A DNA stretch of 64,000 nt from positions 1,052,501-1,116,500 of the forward strand of contig NZ_CP045571.1 of NCBI RefSeq assembly GCF_009662475.1, read 5' to 3'. Positions 19,272-30,279 of the stretch are shown one piece after another; position 1 is the first letter of the stretch, and every line of letters starts with the position of its first letter. A program made the translations under genes and the position numbers. The notes beneath the pieces are model-generated. The model was not told the origin of the DNA. It worked only from the letters and a program-made list of their open reading frames with translations, and searched no databases. The DNA comes from Acidithiobacillus thiooxidans ATCC 19377 (lineage in GTDB: Bacteria; Pseudomonadota; Gammaproteobacteria; Acidithiobacillales; Acidithiobacillaceae).

Positions 19272-19837
19272 GCGCTGGCTCTGTGCTGGCGTAAAGTTTC
19301 CTTGGGTATGGCCGATTCAGGCAGGCGCGTGACAGACTGGTCAGCAACGGCGGGCAGATAATCGGCAATACATCCACATCCTGGTAGGTTCAGCGCAGGA
19401 TCAAATTCCGCGAGTGGAATCAGGACAAAGGCTCTCTCGCTCATGCGTGGATGCGGTATGCGCAGGCTAGGATCACGGGAAATCAGATAGCCATAACTCA
19501 ATAAATCCAGATCGAGAATGCGCGGACCCCAGAATATTTCGGCACTGCGTTGTCGGCCCGCCAGGGCTTCCAGATTTTGCAGGGCTTGCATCAGGTCCTG
19601 GGCCGGCAAATGGGTTTGCAAACGGGCAACCGCATTGATGAACGCCGGTTGTTCGACCCCGCCAACCGGCTCCGTGCGATAGAGATGCGAACGCCAGAGC
19701 AGCTTTGAATCCGGCAATTCTCCCAAAGCCTGGATGGCCTTCTGCACCTGTTGCACGGGCTGCGCAAGATTGCTGCCAATACTGATCCAGGCAATTACAG
19801 CGGGTTCGGAGGCAGAATGCCCTGTTTGATCAACCAT
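19268..19837 (-). CDS. folK: 6-hydroxymethyl-7,8-dihydropterin pyrophosphokinase
   Basis: 189 residues. HPPK transfers pyrophosphate from ATP to the pterin in folate synthesis. Signature WGPRILDLDLLSYG (Asp pair binding Mg) plus SIGSNLAQPVQQV near the N terminus and IPHPRMSERAFVLIPL. The start at 19837 is an ATG with AGGA eleven bases upstream; the gene overlaps the end of the upstream cca gene by 43 bases, which implies coupled translation. Confidence 0.95.
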   Translation of the reverse strand: MVDQTGHSASEPAVIAWISIGSNLAQPVQQVQKAIQALGELPDSKLLWRSHLYRTEPVGGVEQPAFINAVARLQTHLPAQDLMQALQNLEALAGRQRSAEIFWGPRILDLDLLSYGYLISRDPSLRIPHPRMSERAFVLIPLAEFDPALNLPGCGCIADYLPAVADQSVTRLPESAIPKETLRQHRASA

Positions 19838-21099
19838 TGTTGCGCGTTTTCCTTGTTCGAAATTTCGCCATCCAGTTGGGCTTCCCGCAATAATTTCAAT
19901 GTTTTTCCCAGAGACGGTCCGGCCTTTAGCCCCAGCGTTTGCAGTTCCTGTCCGTTGAATGGCGACGGGAGACGTCTCTGTACCTGCAAGTAAAGACGGG
20001 CGCTGTCCACCAGTGTTGGGTTATCGGCATATATCGCCATAGCCGCCAGTATGCCCGCGACCGAGACGCCTTGCCAGATGTTTGCCTTTTGACTGGGACG
20101 CTTCGCCTTAAGCAGGGTGTCCGGCAAGCCGGGCAAGACCCGGAGATCCGCCAGCAGTTGACTCCGGTCTGGAACCGGCCACCGGTCGAGATAGTGTTGA
20201 ATATCGCGTAGGGTTACATCCTGCCAGATGAGAGTCAGCATGGGGATAAAAATGGCCAGCGGCTCCTCAGGAAACTGTGCACTCAGCCACTGAATCTGTT
20301 CCTGACCACGCTGCAGCAAAGTTGGCATGGTGTTGCTTGCGGGTGGCGTTGGGCGCAGCAAAAACCAGAGTTTCCAGGCAGTCAGCAGGGATAATGCAAC
20401 GGGTAGTGCTTCCAATTCCAACAGGTAGCGGAGTTCCCGCCACAATCTTGCGCCACTCAGTTGGGTAAAAATGTCTGCTTGCAGGGCTTGTTTGAGTTGC
20501 TGATGACATTCCGGGGCCAAATCCATCTGAAAACGTGTTGCAAAGCGTAATCCCCGCAATATGCGGGTAGGATCATCCAGAAACGAGCGGGAATGCAGGG
20601 TTCTGAGTAAACCGGCCTGTAAATCAGCCTGTCCATCATAAGGATCAAGCAGGATTCCGAAATGTTGGGGATCCAGCCGGATAGCCATGGCATTGACGGT
20701 GAAGTCCCGGCGCGCCAGGTCGGCATGAATATTTCCGGGGTGAACTTCCGGCAGGGCAGCCGGGGCGGGGTAATGCTCCAGTCGGCACTGGGCAAGATCC
20801 AGAGCAACTCCCTGGCTGTCTTCCAGAATAGCCGTGCCGAACTGGGCATGAAACTGATAGTGCGCGCCATGAATCTGCGCTTTGCAGGCTTCCGCCAGCA
20901 TGCGCGTATCTCCTTCTACGGCCACATCCAGATCGGGCGCATAGCGCTTTAAAAACAGGTCACGGACCGCACCACCAACCAGATAGGCAGGGGTGCCCAG
21001 TTGTTGGGCAATACGGCCAATTTGCCGCAGATGGTCCAGCCTTGCAGTTCCCCACTGCTTTTCCAGCAAGGGGAGGAGATTTGCGGAGTCTGCTTCCAT
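19795..21099 (-). CDS. cca: tRNA nucleotidyltransferase (CCA-adding type)
   Basis: 434 residues of the class II nucleotidyltransferase superfamily. The head has YLVGGAVRDLFL, the catalytic Asp pair in APDLDVAVEG, RRDFTVNAMAIRL and DPTRILRGLRFATRF. It lacks the poly(A)-polymerase signature (GRRF-I-HV-F) seen in the neighbouring pcnB, so CCA addition or repair is the better call. A one-nucleotide (A- or C-adding) specialist is possible, since the family splits that way in some bacteria. pcnB ends 24 bases upstream, so the two paralogues are in tandem. Confidence 0.82.
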   Translation of the reverse strand: MEADSANLLPLLEKQWGTARLDHLRQIGRIAQQLGTPAYLVGGAVRDLFLKRYAPDLDVAVEGDTRMLAEACKAQIHGAHYQFHAQFGTAILEDSQGVALDLAQCRLEHYPAPAALPEVHPGNIHADLARRDFTVNAMAIRLDPQHFGILLDPYDGQADLQAGLLRTLHSRSFLDDPTRILRGLRFATRFQMDLAPECHQQLKQALQADIFTQLSGARLWRELRYLLELEALPVALSLLTAWKLWFLLRPTPPASNTMPTLLQRGQEQIQWLSAQFPEEPLAIFIPMLTLIWQDVTLRDIQHYLDRWPVPDRSQLLADLRVLPGLPDTLLKAKRPSQKANIWQGVSVAGILAAMAIYADNPTLVDSARLYLQVQRRLPSPFNGQELQTLGLKAGPSLGKTLKLLREAQLDGEISNKENAQQWLIKQGILPPNPL

Positions 21100-21123
21100 G
21101 GGGCGGATAGACGTACGACCTCG

Positions 21124-22608
21124 TCAGTCGTTGTCTGTCACTTCTTCAGTGTCTGCTGTATTTTTTGCAGCCACAGAATCAGAACGGGGATGACGGCGAC
21201 GCCGTCGTTTGGGACGGCGACTGCGGGTCGCGGGCAGCGGACCGAGAGCCGTTTCCTGTCCGTTTTCCTCTAAGCGGGCGGCTTCGATCAGGATGCGGCG
21301 ACCTTCATGATCGGCAGTCTGAAATTGTTCCCACCAGTTTCCTAATTCGGCAGCGATCTCTCCGGCTTGGATCCGTAGTAATAAGAAGTCAAAGGCCGCA
21401 CGGAAGCGGGGATGGGCGAGTAGCGCATGGGGACGTCTTCCGCCTCTGCGCAAAAAACGCGCCTGGAGATCCCAGATTTCGCGCATGGGCAGGGAAAAGC
21501 GCCGTGGTACAGCTACCCGGCCCATGCAATCCTGGAGAATATCGCTGGCCGCCTGCTGCAAGGCAATGGCTGCAGGTTTTCCTTGCTGCTCCAGTACCTG
21601 GCTTTGTTGTTGCAATACCGGCCAGAACAGGGCTGCAAACAAGAAGGCCGGCGTGACGGATTTGCCATCGTGAACCCGCTGATCGGTCCCTTCCAGGGCG
21701 CCCTGTAATAAAATCCGGGCAGGTTCGGCGCTGTCCGTATCGAGGAGGGCGTCAACTTGTGGAAATAAAGCAGCGAACAGGCCATGTTGGCGGAGTAATT
21801 CAAAGCTGGAACGGGCGTTGCCATTCAAAAACAGCTTGAGGGTTTCCTCAAAAAGTCGCGCAGAGGGCACTTCCTGCAAGCAGTCCCGACAGGTGCTGAT
21901 GGGCGCACGAGCGGCTTCGTCGAGTGTGAACCCCAGTTTTGCGGCAAAGCGCACTGCCCGCAACATGCGTACCGGATCTTCGCGATAGCGTTGTTCGGGA
22001 TCCCCAATAATACGTAAAAGGCCAGCCCGCAAATCTTCCATGCCTGTGGAGAAATCCAGAATGCCGCGATCAGCAATGTTGTAATACAAGGCATTGGCCG
22101 TGAAATCCCGGCGCCGGGCATCTTCTTCCAGCGACCCGTAAACATTGTCGGCCAGAATCCGTCCACTTTCACTGCGCTCACTGGCTTCCTTCTTTTTGCC
22201 ATCGGCGCCGCCCCGGAATGTCGCCACCTCAATGATTTCGCTGCCAAACTGCACATGCACCAGAATAAAGCGCCGCCCGATCAGGCGGGCATTACGCCGA
22301 AACAATTTACGAACCTGCTCCGGAAGCGCATCCGTGGCCACATCAAAATCCTTGGGTTCGCGACCCAAAAGCAGATCACGCACCCCCCCACCGACCATGT
22401 AGGCCTGAAAACCCGCCCGATGCAAGCCGTTTAGCACCTGCAAGGCGCCGTCGCTAATATCCCTTCGGGAGATATTATGCTCTGCTCGCGGCGTTACCTG
22501 CGCGCCGGGAATCTGCACGGAGAGCGGGGTCGGCGCATCGGCAGAGCTGTCCGTACTGGTCTCTGCAATATTTAACTGACTGGTTATAAAAGACTTTAAA
22601 GATACCAA
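21124..22608 (-). CDS. pcnB: Poly(A) polymerase I
   Basis: 494 residues. It adds 3' poly(A) tails to RNA and so promotes decay. Evidence: YMVGGGVRDLLLGREPKDFDVATDA (catalytic Asp pair), the PcnB-specific LIGRRFILVHVQF, RRDFTANALYYNI, DPVRMLRAVRFAAKL, and a basic C-terminal tail RSRRPKRRRRR. The start is TTG at 22608: an in-frame TAG stands four codons upstream and no ATG follows before the catalytic domain. pcnB-folK linkage is common in proteobacteria; here cca sits between them. Confidence 0.93.
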   Translation of the reverse strand: MVSLKSFITSQLNIAETSTDSSADAPTPLSVQIPGAQVTPRAEHNISRRDISDGALQVLNGLHRAGFQAYMVGGGVRDLLLGREPKDFDVATDALPEQVRKLFRRNARLIGRRFILVHVQFGSEIIEVATFRGGADGKKKEASERSESGRILADNVYGSLEEDARRRDFTANALYYNIADRGILDFSTGMEDLRAGLLRIIGDPEQRYREDPVRMLRAVRFAAKLGFTLDEAARAPISTCRDCLQEVPSARLFEETLKLFLNGNARSSFELLRQHGLFAALFPQVDALLDTDSAEPARILLQGALEGTDQRVHDGKSVTPAFLFAALFWPVLQQQSQVLEQQGKPAAIALQQAASDILQDCMGRVAVPRRFSLPMREIWDLQARFLRRGGRRPHALLAHPRFRAAFDFLLLRIQAGEIAAELGNWWEQFQTADHEGRRILIEAARLEENGQETALGPLPATRSRRPKRRRRRHPRSDSVAAKNTADTEEVTDND

Positions 22609-22870
22609 GGCTGATCCCTAGCGAGGGTGGTCTGTCATTCTGGGCGACAGTGTACCTGAAAAATCGGGGAAAAGCAGCGTGGAAATGTCCAAGGACGAAG
22701 GCCAAGTTCCAATAGATATAAATTACTCTGTATTCGCCTACAAAGGAAATTGCTAACAATGAAGGAGCAAGATTTTAATAAATTATAGTATTAATTTAGT
22801 TTTATAAGTTCTGCAACGATCAATGAAGATGTTTAAATGAAAAAGCATATATGATCGCTCTTCAAAAAAA

Positions 22871-23926
22871 TCACTTGGCAATACCATTTTTTAATAACCA
22901 TGTATATGTATATTGGGCCCATTCTGAATTCACTCCCAGCGTTTTTCCGACTTTATTTATCGCTGTTCTATTGTTTGCGATATTAATTAGTTTCCAATGC
23001 GATTGGAATGAGCGATAACCTTTATTTAGTTGTGACGATAAATTTCGATTGTATATAAATATTTTTAAAGATCTATAAAATAAAACTTGATAGGGTTTGC
23101 CGAATGTTTTGATTGCGCATTTATTCCATCTCTGACTTGTTTTATTGAAAGCAATAAATTCTAATTTATTATATTGTGCTAGTGGTTTTTGACCAAACCA
23201 AAACTGATCGTCACTACTTGAAAGTCTTGGTATAAGGTATCCCATATTGCAACTTAGTGGTCGTGCTGTAATTTTGCCACTTGAAACAATATTAAGGAGT
23301 GGCGAGTTTACATCGAAGTATTGCCCGTATCCATTATAAAAATCGTGCTTAATTAGCCATCTTGATAAAGAGTCCGTTCCGTTCCAATTGGATTTATAGC
23401 GCCAGTTAGCATGGTTAATTGCATGCATGGCAAGCAAGGTGTATCCCAGTAAAGTCAGCCAATATAAAATTTTTATTTTATTGTCTTTTTTTAACCAAAA
23501 ACTAGCTGTTATGGATGTAATAATTACAATTATTAAGTAAAATAAGTTGATCAAGAAGCGAGAAGCCCATAACCCACCTGCGAAATTTGTTATTATAAAT
23601 GCTGACACAATAATACCGATTGAAATACCAGAGAAACTAACTAGAATTTTAGTTCTTGTGTTGACATTTTTTATTGATAACCATGAAAAGATAATTATGC
23701 TACACAGGCTTATAAAATATATCACCCAGATTGACCATATATAATTGTTTTTTGGTAGTGGATACAACTGTACGAGTACGCCAACACCCTGAGCTAGTAA
23801 CTTTATGTGTTGAAACATTTCTGGGAATGAGGCAATACCCAAGCCTTGGCCTGGAACCATGTGCAAAAGCTCAAGACCGAAGTAAGTAATGCGTCCTGCT
23901 ATGTACGTTATAATTAACGATTTTAC
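22871..23926 (-). pseudogene. C-terminal part of IS-split membrane glycosyltransferase
   Basis: The frame open from 23926 encodes 351 residues: several hydrophobic segments, then a soluble C-terminal part of about 200 residues rich in Asn, Lys and Ser. Removing the IS and one copy of its target duplication joins this frame exactly to the N-terminal piece (25181-25822), giving one protein of 565 residues with no stop. Composition is more AT-rich than the neighbouring housekeeping genes, which suggests transfer. Membrane topology and the GT2 neighbour fit a GtrX-type or GT39-like polyprenyl-phosphate-sugar-dependent transferase; this is inferred. A start at TTG 23866 is possible for the fragment. 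Confidence 0.75.
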
Positions 23927-23947
23927 TAATGGGCACCTCTAAAAACC
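23927..23947. repeat. IS target duplication and left terminal inverted repeat
   Basis: TAAT target duplication (23927-23930) followed by the 17-base left inverted repeat (23931-23947). The partner at the other side is 25164-25184. Confidence 0.85.
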
Positions 23948-25180
23948 GGCGCTCAGAACGAAGAATAATCTGAAAAATCAGAATTCAGGTTATTTTCCTG
24001 CTGTTTTGATGCCGAATGCTGTTCTTTACGGCTGTTTTTCCATAATTTGCCGCATTACGGGCAAGCCACCGCCCTCATAGGACCTACTTCGAGAAACACC
24101 AGTCGCTTGATGTTGTAGGTAACCGCCATCATGGTCAGCGCAAAGTCGGCCCGCGCCTGGCCTATGGTCCGGATACACTTGCCGCCCATCTGCTCCATGG
24201 CGCCGAATACATGTTCTACGCGCGCCCGCACTTTGGCGATTTTATGGTTGCGCCGCTGTTGGCATTCGGACAGTGGGTGGTTGCGGCTGCCTTTCCGTTG
24301 GATACGACTCCGGTAGCCTTGGGCCTTGAGTTGTTCTTCCCGCTCCTGACTGGGGTAGCCTCTATCCGCATACACTTCCGCACTGGTATTCCAGTCATCC
24401 AGTACGACTTCAAAGTGTCGGCTGTCATGGACAGAGGCCGTGTCGGTCACCAGCTTGCGGATCAGTTTGTGTTTGCGATCTACTCCGATAGAGAGCTTGA
24501 AGCCATAGGTGCTTTTGCCATGCTTCTTCGTCCAGGTCGCATCCAGATCTTTCTGACGGCGTTTCGCTGGGCTCCAGTCGGCAGGCATAGCGTTTTTTTT
24601 GATCTGTTCCTTGTCATCTCTGGAGAAATGTTGCTTGGGTGCCGGTACCAGCGTGGCATCAATGATCTGGCCCCCCCGGGCCACATAGCCGTGCTGCAGG
24701 ATTTGCTGCTCGACTGCCGCGAACAGCGCTTCGGCACCGGCTACGCCAATACGGTTTTCAAAGTGCCAGATGGTCGTGCGATCCGGAAGACGTGCAGCAT
24801 CCACCAGACCGCAAAAACGCTGATAGCTATGGCGATCCAGCAGCTGATACTCCATCTGCTCGTCTGAAAGATTGTAAAGGCGCTTTAACACCAATATCCG
24901 CACCATGGTTTCCGTGGGATAAGGAGGGCGACCGCCCTGGGGACTGGTCGGACGAGGGGCCACACGATCAACCTCTGCCGCCAGGGCAGGAAAGTCGATG
25001 CAGGAAGCGATGCGCAGCAATGGATCACCCAACTGATCCAGTTTCTGCTGGTGGAAATCCGCTGCAAACAGGTCGGTTTTGATTGCGCTCTTTCGTGGTG
25101 TCATCCGGAATACCCCATAATATTCAACTGGTTATATTTTATCATATACAGCCGAAATGGGAAGGTTTTTCGAGGCGCCC
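23931..25180 (-). mobile_element. IS5-family insertion sequence, 1250 bp
   Basis: The ends are inverted repeats: GGGCACCTCTAAAAACC at 23931-23947 against the reverse complement of 25164-25180, 15 of 17 matching. They are flanked by a 4-bp direct repeat TAAT (23927-23930 and 25181-25184), or CTAA(T) if the terminal C is counted. One transposase gene lies inside. The element is inserted within a membrane glycosyltransferase gene. Ends and target duplication are intact, so the insertion is probably recent. Confidence 0.9.
24055..25104 (-). CDS. IS5-family DDE transposase
   Basis: 349 residues. The N-terminal domain has the IS5-type GGRPPYPTETMVRILVLKRLYNLSDEQMEYQLLD segment. The DDE residues are seen in IIDATLVPAP (first Asp), VYADRGYPS (second Asp) and VRARVEHVFGAMEQMGG (Glu). 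The length is full for the IS5 group, and no stop interrupts it, so it looks active. It lies inside the 1250-bp element and is transcribed in the same direction as the gene it splits. Confidence 0.93.
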   Translation of the reverse strand: MTPRKSAIKTDLFAADFHQQKLDQLGDPLLRIASCIDFPALAAEVDRVAPRPTSPQGGRPPYPTETMVRILVLKRLYNLSDEQMEYQLLDRHSYQRFCGLVDAARLPDRTTIWHFENRIGVAGAEALFAAVEQQILQHGYVARGGQIIDATLVPAPKQHFSRDDKEQIKKNAMPADWSPAKRRQKDLDATWTKKHGKSTYGFKLSIGVDRKHKLIRKLVTDTASVHDSRHFEVVLDDWNTSAEVYADRGYPSQEREEQLKAQGYRSRIQRKGSRNHPLSECQQRRNHKIAKVRARVEHVFGAMEQMGGKCIRTIGQARADFALTMMAVTYNIKRLVFLEVGPMRAVACP

Positions 25181-25822
25181 TAATGTTCTGCGCGTTGTCT
25201 TGTCCGTCTGAAACCACCGTGGTGCTTTCCACGCAATCAGTAAGACAGGTACCGTGAAAGCGGCTTCAAACCAAGGATCTGAAATCGTGCCCACCGCCAC
25301 ACACATTAAGATCAATGGAAGCGCCCAGTTAGGGCGATCACTCAAATAACGAATGAGTCCTATTATGCCAAGTAAACCAAACGCCCATACACTATTATGT
25401 GTTACTGGATACGCCAGGATGCCAGGCTGACCTATGGCCATAGGACTAGCCAATAAGCTTAGTAACCATGACAACGCAGCCCACCTCCAGGAATGGGTTA
25501 CCGTTTTAACGAGTAAACCAGCTAATAGGGCATTCACAACGAAAATAAGCCATCCCTGGATGATGATTGAGGCTCCTGATACACTTGCTAAGGCATAATA
25601 AATAAGTGTGAACGGTAGCAAGCTCAGTATTTGATTGTCCTGGGTGAATCTCCAGGTAAATGGAAAACGCCATCCATGATGAATAACGCCTTGATAGATC
25701 AAGGCCATCTCCGCCATGTCGGGATTCAACGGAAGCGTCTGAAACGCCGTCCCCAGGCTACTGATGAGTACAGCAACCGAAAGTAACGCAAACAGTCCCC
25801 AGATTACCCAACGTTTAATCAT
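25142..25822 (-). pseudogene. N-terminal part of IS-split membrane glycosyltransferase
   Basis: The first 214 codons (25822 to 25181) belong to the original gene; the last 12 residues (GRLEKPSHFGCI) come from the IS end. The protein begins with a membrane segment (about 5-25) and has further segments around 65-215. The hydrophilic loop following the first segment contains PLNPDMAEMAL, resembling the Asp-bearing first loop of GT39/GtrX-type transferases. ATG 25822 overlaps the upstream GT2 gene by eight bases. See the entry at 22871-23926 for the rest. Confidence 0.75.
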
Positions 25823-26762
25823 TTTTATTTTTGTCCATATTTCTGCTCCAAGCCTTCCTGATTAAATAAACTGGGCGATGCTTGCTTTCTTCGTAAATCC
25901 TTCCAAGATATTCACCAATGACACCAAGCGCCATCAATTGCACTCCGCCTAAAAACAGCAGGGTGACCATCATGGAAGGATATCCCTTGACAGGGTTTCC
26001 ATAAACCAGGGTGCTGATAATCAGCCACAAGGCATAAAGGAAAGCCAGGCCGGAGACGATAAAACCCAGATAAGCCGCTAATTGTAGTGGCACCTGGCTG
26101 AATGAAGTAATGCCTTCAACGGCAAAATTCCATAGTTTCCAGTAATTCCAGGTGGTTTTGCCGCTATGTCGGGGCGCACGATGGTAGTAAACATTGGTGC
26201 TGCGGAAACCCACCCAGGCAAACAGTCCTTTCATGAAGCGTCGGCGTTCTGGAAGGCTTTGCAAGGCATCCAGTACCGGACGCGACAAAAGCCGGAAGTC
26301 ACCCGTATCAGCGGGAATATCTACGACGCTCATCCGGTTGATCGCCCGGTAGAAAAAGTGGGCTGAAGCGCGTTTGAGCCAGGACTCTCCCTCCCGGGAG
26401 AGACGTACGGCGTTGACCACATCATAACCATCGTGCCATTGGGCAATCAGTTCAGGGATGAGCTCTGGAGGGTCCTGCAGGTCTGCATCCAGGGGAATGG
26501 CGGCATCGCCCTGGGCAGCGTCCAGACCAGCCGTTAAAGCGGCTTCTTTCCCAAAGTTGCGGGACAAATCTATGACCTGAATCCGAGGGTCGTGCTGGTG
26601 CAGGGCGATCAGCTGCAGGAGGGTGTCATCGGTGCTGCCATCGTTCACACAGACCATTTCCCAAGGTTCACCACAGGCATCCATGATGCCCCTCACCCGC
26701 TCATGAAGGATTTTCAGGTTGCCCGATTCATTATGGCAGGGAACGATGATGGAAACGGTCAT
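25815..26762 (-). CDS. GtrB/DPM1-like GT2 glycosyltransferase
   Basis: 315 residues. An N-terminal GT-A domain begins SIIVPCHNESGNL, with VNDGSTDDT and the metal-binding LDADLQDPPELI (about 92-103). Two hydrophobic segments close the protein (about 230-255 and 265-290). This is the layout of GtrB, ArnC and YkcC-type enzymes, which load a sugar onto undecaprenyl phosphate for transfer outside the inner membrane. The gene is coupled to the membrane transferase downstream, as in Gtr O-antigen-modification cassettes, though no GtrA flippase gene is present. With its partner split by the IS, the pathway is probably off. Confidence 0.85.
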   Translation of the reverse strand: MTVSIIVPCHNESGNLKILHERVRGIMDACGEPWEMVCVNDGSTDDTLLQLIALHQHDPRIQVIDLSRNFGKEAALTAGLDAAQGDAAIPLDADLQDPPELIPELIAQWHDGYDVVNAVRLSREGESWLKRASAHFFYRAINRMSVVDIPADTGDFRLLSRPVLDALQSLPERRRFMKGLFAWVGFRSTNVYYHRAPRHSGKTTWNYWKLWNFAVEGITSFSQVPLQLAAYLGFIVSGLAFLYALWLIISTLVYGNPVKGYPSMMVTLLFLGGVQLMALGVIGEYLGRIYEESKHRPVYLIRKAWSRNMDKNKND

Positions 26763-26859
26763 TGCATGTTTTCGTTATGATATAGGTAGCCTGCGGCGTT
26801 AATTGCGAAAGTTAGCAGGCTCAGACCGCTTCGGTCAATTCCGAATCAATCCTCCATAC

Positions 26860-26888
26860 TGGAAAAATGGCTGCTCATTGGCTATAGT
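26860..26888 (+). promoter_or_regulatory. Candidate guaBA promoter
   Basis: TGGAAA (26860-26865) and TATAGT (26883-26888) are 17 bases apart, giving a start near 26895 and a leader of about 63 bases that contains the hairpin at 26908-26934. Confidence 0.35.
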
Positions 26889-26907
26889 TCGGGATGCCTT
26901 TTATCAC

Positions 26908-26940
26908 GGGGCTGGGATGCGTACACCCGGCCCCTTTCTT
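26908..26940 (+). promoter_or_regulatory. Terminator-like hairpin in the guaB leader
   Basis: GGGGCTGGG (26908-26916) pairs fully with CCCGGCCCC (26926-26934), with one U-G pair and a nine-base loop, followed by TTTCTT. It ends 17 bases before the guaB ATG on the same strand. Either it is an attenuator of guaBA or the terminator of a short upstream transcript. Confidence 0.5.
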
Positions 26941-26951
26941 GTTATAGGTGA

Positions 26952-28418
<1,467 letters not shown>

Positions 28419-28421
28419 CTC

Positions 28422-29966
28422 ATGCAAGAACGCATCCTGATTCTCGATTTCGGTTCCCAGTTCACCCAGTTGATCGCCCGGCGGGTGCGTGAAACGCATG
28501 TTTATTGCGAAATACATCCGCATCATATGTCGCTGACGGATATACAGAATTGGGAACCCCAGGGCATTATTCTGTCGGGAGGGCCTGCTTCTGTTCACGA
28601 TCAGGATGCACCCATGGTGGATCCGGGTATATTTGCGCTGGGTCTGCCGATTCTTGGTATTTGTTATGGTCTGCAATTAATGGCGCATGTGCTGGGTGGC
28701 GCAGTCGCCAAAGCCGAACATCGGGAATATGGGCGCGCCCAGCTGCAGATTCAGGAAGCTTCGGGGCCTTTGTTGCCTTTTAAAAGCGCGGATGCCACCG
28801 AAGAAGTCTGGATGAGTCATGGTGATCGCATTGAAAAAATGCCAGACGGATTTCGGATTCTGGCCAGTAGCGCCAATTCCCCTTTGGCGGCTATTGGCGA
28901 TCCGGTGCGACATTTTTATGGCGTGCAATTTCATCTGGAAGTAGTCCATACGCCGCGCGGGGCAGAAATGCTCACGGCCTTTGTGCGTGGTGTTTGCGGT
29001 TGTCACGGTCAATGGACCATGCATTCCTATGTGGACAGCGCCGTAGCTACCATCCGCGCTCAGGTCGGCAAGGGTAAAGTCATTGCAGCTCTGTCTGGAG
29101 GCGTTGATTCGGCGGTGGCGGCGGTTTTGATTCATCGCGCCATAGGCGATCAGTTGACCTGTATTTTTGTGGATAATGGTTTATTGCGTTTCGGTGAGTC
29201 CGAAAAGGTCCAGACGGTTTTTCGCAATTATTTTCAGATTCCATTACAGGTCATAGATGCCCGGCAACGTTTTCTGGAGGTGTTGGATCAGGTTACGGAC
29301 CCTGAAAAAAAGCGCAAGGCTATTGGCAATTTGTTCATCGAGATTTTTGAGGAAGAAGCCAAAAAGGTGGAAGGTGCCGATTTTCTGGCGCAGGGCACCT
29401 TATATCCCGATGTCATTGAGTCAGTTTCATTCAAGGGTCCCAGTGCCACCATCAAATCCCATCATAATGTTGGCGGGTTGCCGGAACGCATGCATCTGAA
29501 GCTGGTGGAACCTCTCCGGGAATTATTCAAGGATGAAGTCCGGGAGCTGGGTCGGGAATTGGGCATGCCCGAAGAAGTCATTCGTCGACAACCCTTTCCT
29601 GGCCCTGGTCTGGCGATTCGTTGTCTGGGCGCCATTGATGCAGCACGCCTGGAAATATTGCGGCGTGCAGATCGTATTGTCATGGAAGAAGTTCGCGAGG
29701 CTGGATTATATGATCAGCTTTGGCAGGCCTTTGCCGTCTTGCTGCCCGTGAGGAGTGTGGGGGTCATGGGCGATGCCCGCACTTATGATGAAACCATTGC
29801 CCTGCGTGCGGTAGAGTCGTCCGACGGGATGACGGCGGACTGGGCGCATTTGCCCTACGCAGTTCTCGGCCGCATTTCCACCCGAATCATCAATGAAGTA
29901 TCGGGTATCAATCGGGTGGTTTACGATATTTCTTCCAAGCCACCGGCCACCATTGAGTGGGAGTGA
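28422..29966 (+). CDS. guaA: GMP synthase (glutamine-hydrolysing)
   Basis: 514 residues. It aminates XMP to GMP with glutamine and ATP. The glutamine amidotransferase domain has the nucleophile Cys in [11 protein letters not shown] and the His/Glu pair in [12 protein letters not shown], where the usual Pro between them is Leu. The ATP-pyrophosphatase domain has [14 protein letters not shown] (about 226), and the C-terminal dimerisation domain ends [15 protein letters not shown], the family-typical tail. An intrinsic terminator follows. Confidence 0.98.
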   Translation: MQERILILDFGSQFTQLIARRVRETHVYCEIHPHHMSLTDIQNWEPQGIILSGGPASVHDQDAPMVDPGIFALGLPILGICYGLQLMAHVLGGAVAKAEHREYGRAQLQIQEASGPLLPFKSADATEEVWMSHGDRIEKMPDGFRILASSANSPLAAIGDPVRHFYGVQFHLEVVHTPRGAEMLTAFVRGVCGCHGQWTMHSYVDSAVATIRAQVGKGKVIAALSGGVDSAVAAVLIHRAIGDQLTCIFVDNGLLRFGESEKVQTVFRNYFQIPLQVIDARQRFLEVLDQVTDPEKKRKAIGNLFIEIFEEEAKKVEGADFLAQGTLYPDVIESVSFKGPSATIKSHHNVGGLPERMHLKLVEPLRELFKDEVRELGRELGMPEEVIRRQPFPGPGLAIRCLGAIDAARLEILRRADRIVMEEVREAGLYDQLWQAFAVLLPVRSVGVMGDARTYDETIALRAVESSDGMTADWAHLPYAVLGRISTRIINEVSGINRVVYDISSKPPATIEWE

Positions 29967-29982
29967 TCTGAAAATATTTCCC

Positions 29983-30007
29983 AGCCTGCATTCATGCAGG
30001 CTTTTTT
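29983..30007 (+). terminator. Intrinsic terminator after guaA
   Basis: AGCCTGCA (29983-29990) and TGCAGGCT (29995-30002) form a perfect eight-base stem with a TTCA loop and a run of T to 30007, starting 16 bases after the guaA stop. Confidence 0.9.
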
Positions 30008-30279
30008 GGAGTTATCTGGTATAGACGGATATATCGTGACAATTGCCTTATCGCGGGGCTTTATTATGGCATCGCGCGATACTGCGTCATTTCAAGCTGC
30101 TGGAGTGGGTATTATCAATTCCTGGTAAAAAAATAGTTCATCCATATTGGACTGGATTATTAGTATAGTCGATTAAATAATGGATTAATTATGTGGATAG
30201 TTTGCAATTGCCATATTATGTTTATTTTTTTATAATAATATGTTATAATTAAAATATATTTGATGAAATTTAGGCGGAC
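30008..30279. other. AT-rich intergenic region upstream of proB
   Basis: About 270 bases, very AT-rich from 30130 on. It should hold the proB promoter, but so many TATAAT-like words occur that no single one can be chosen. No hairpin or gene seen. Confidence 0.4.

Noticed and set aside
24211-24867. 218-codon plus-strand frame within the IS
   Set aside because: Antisense shadow of the transposase, as typical of IS5-type elements; no independent evidence.
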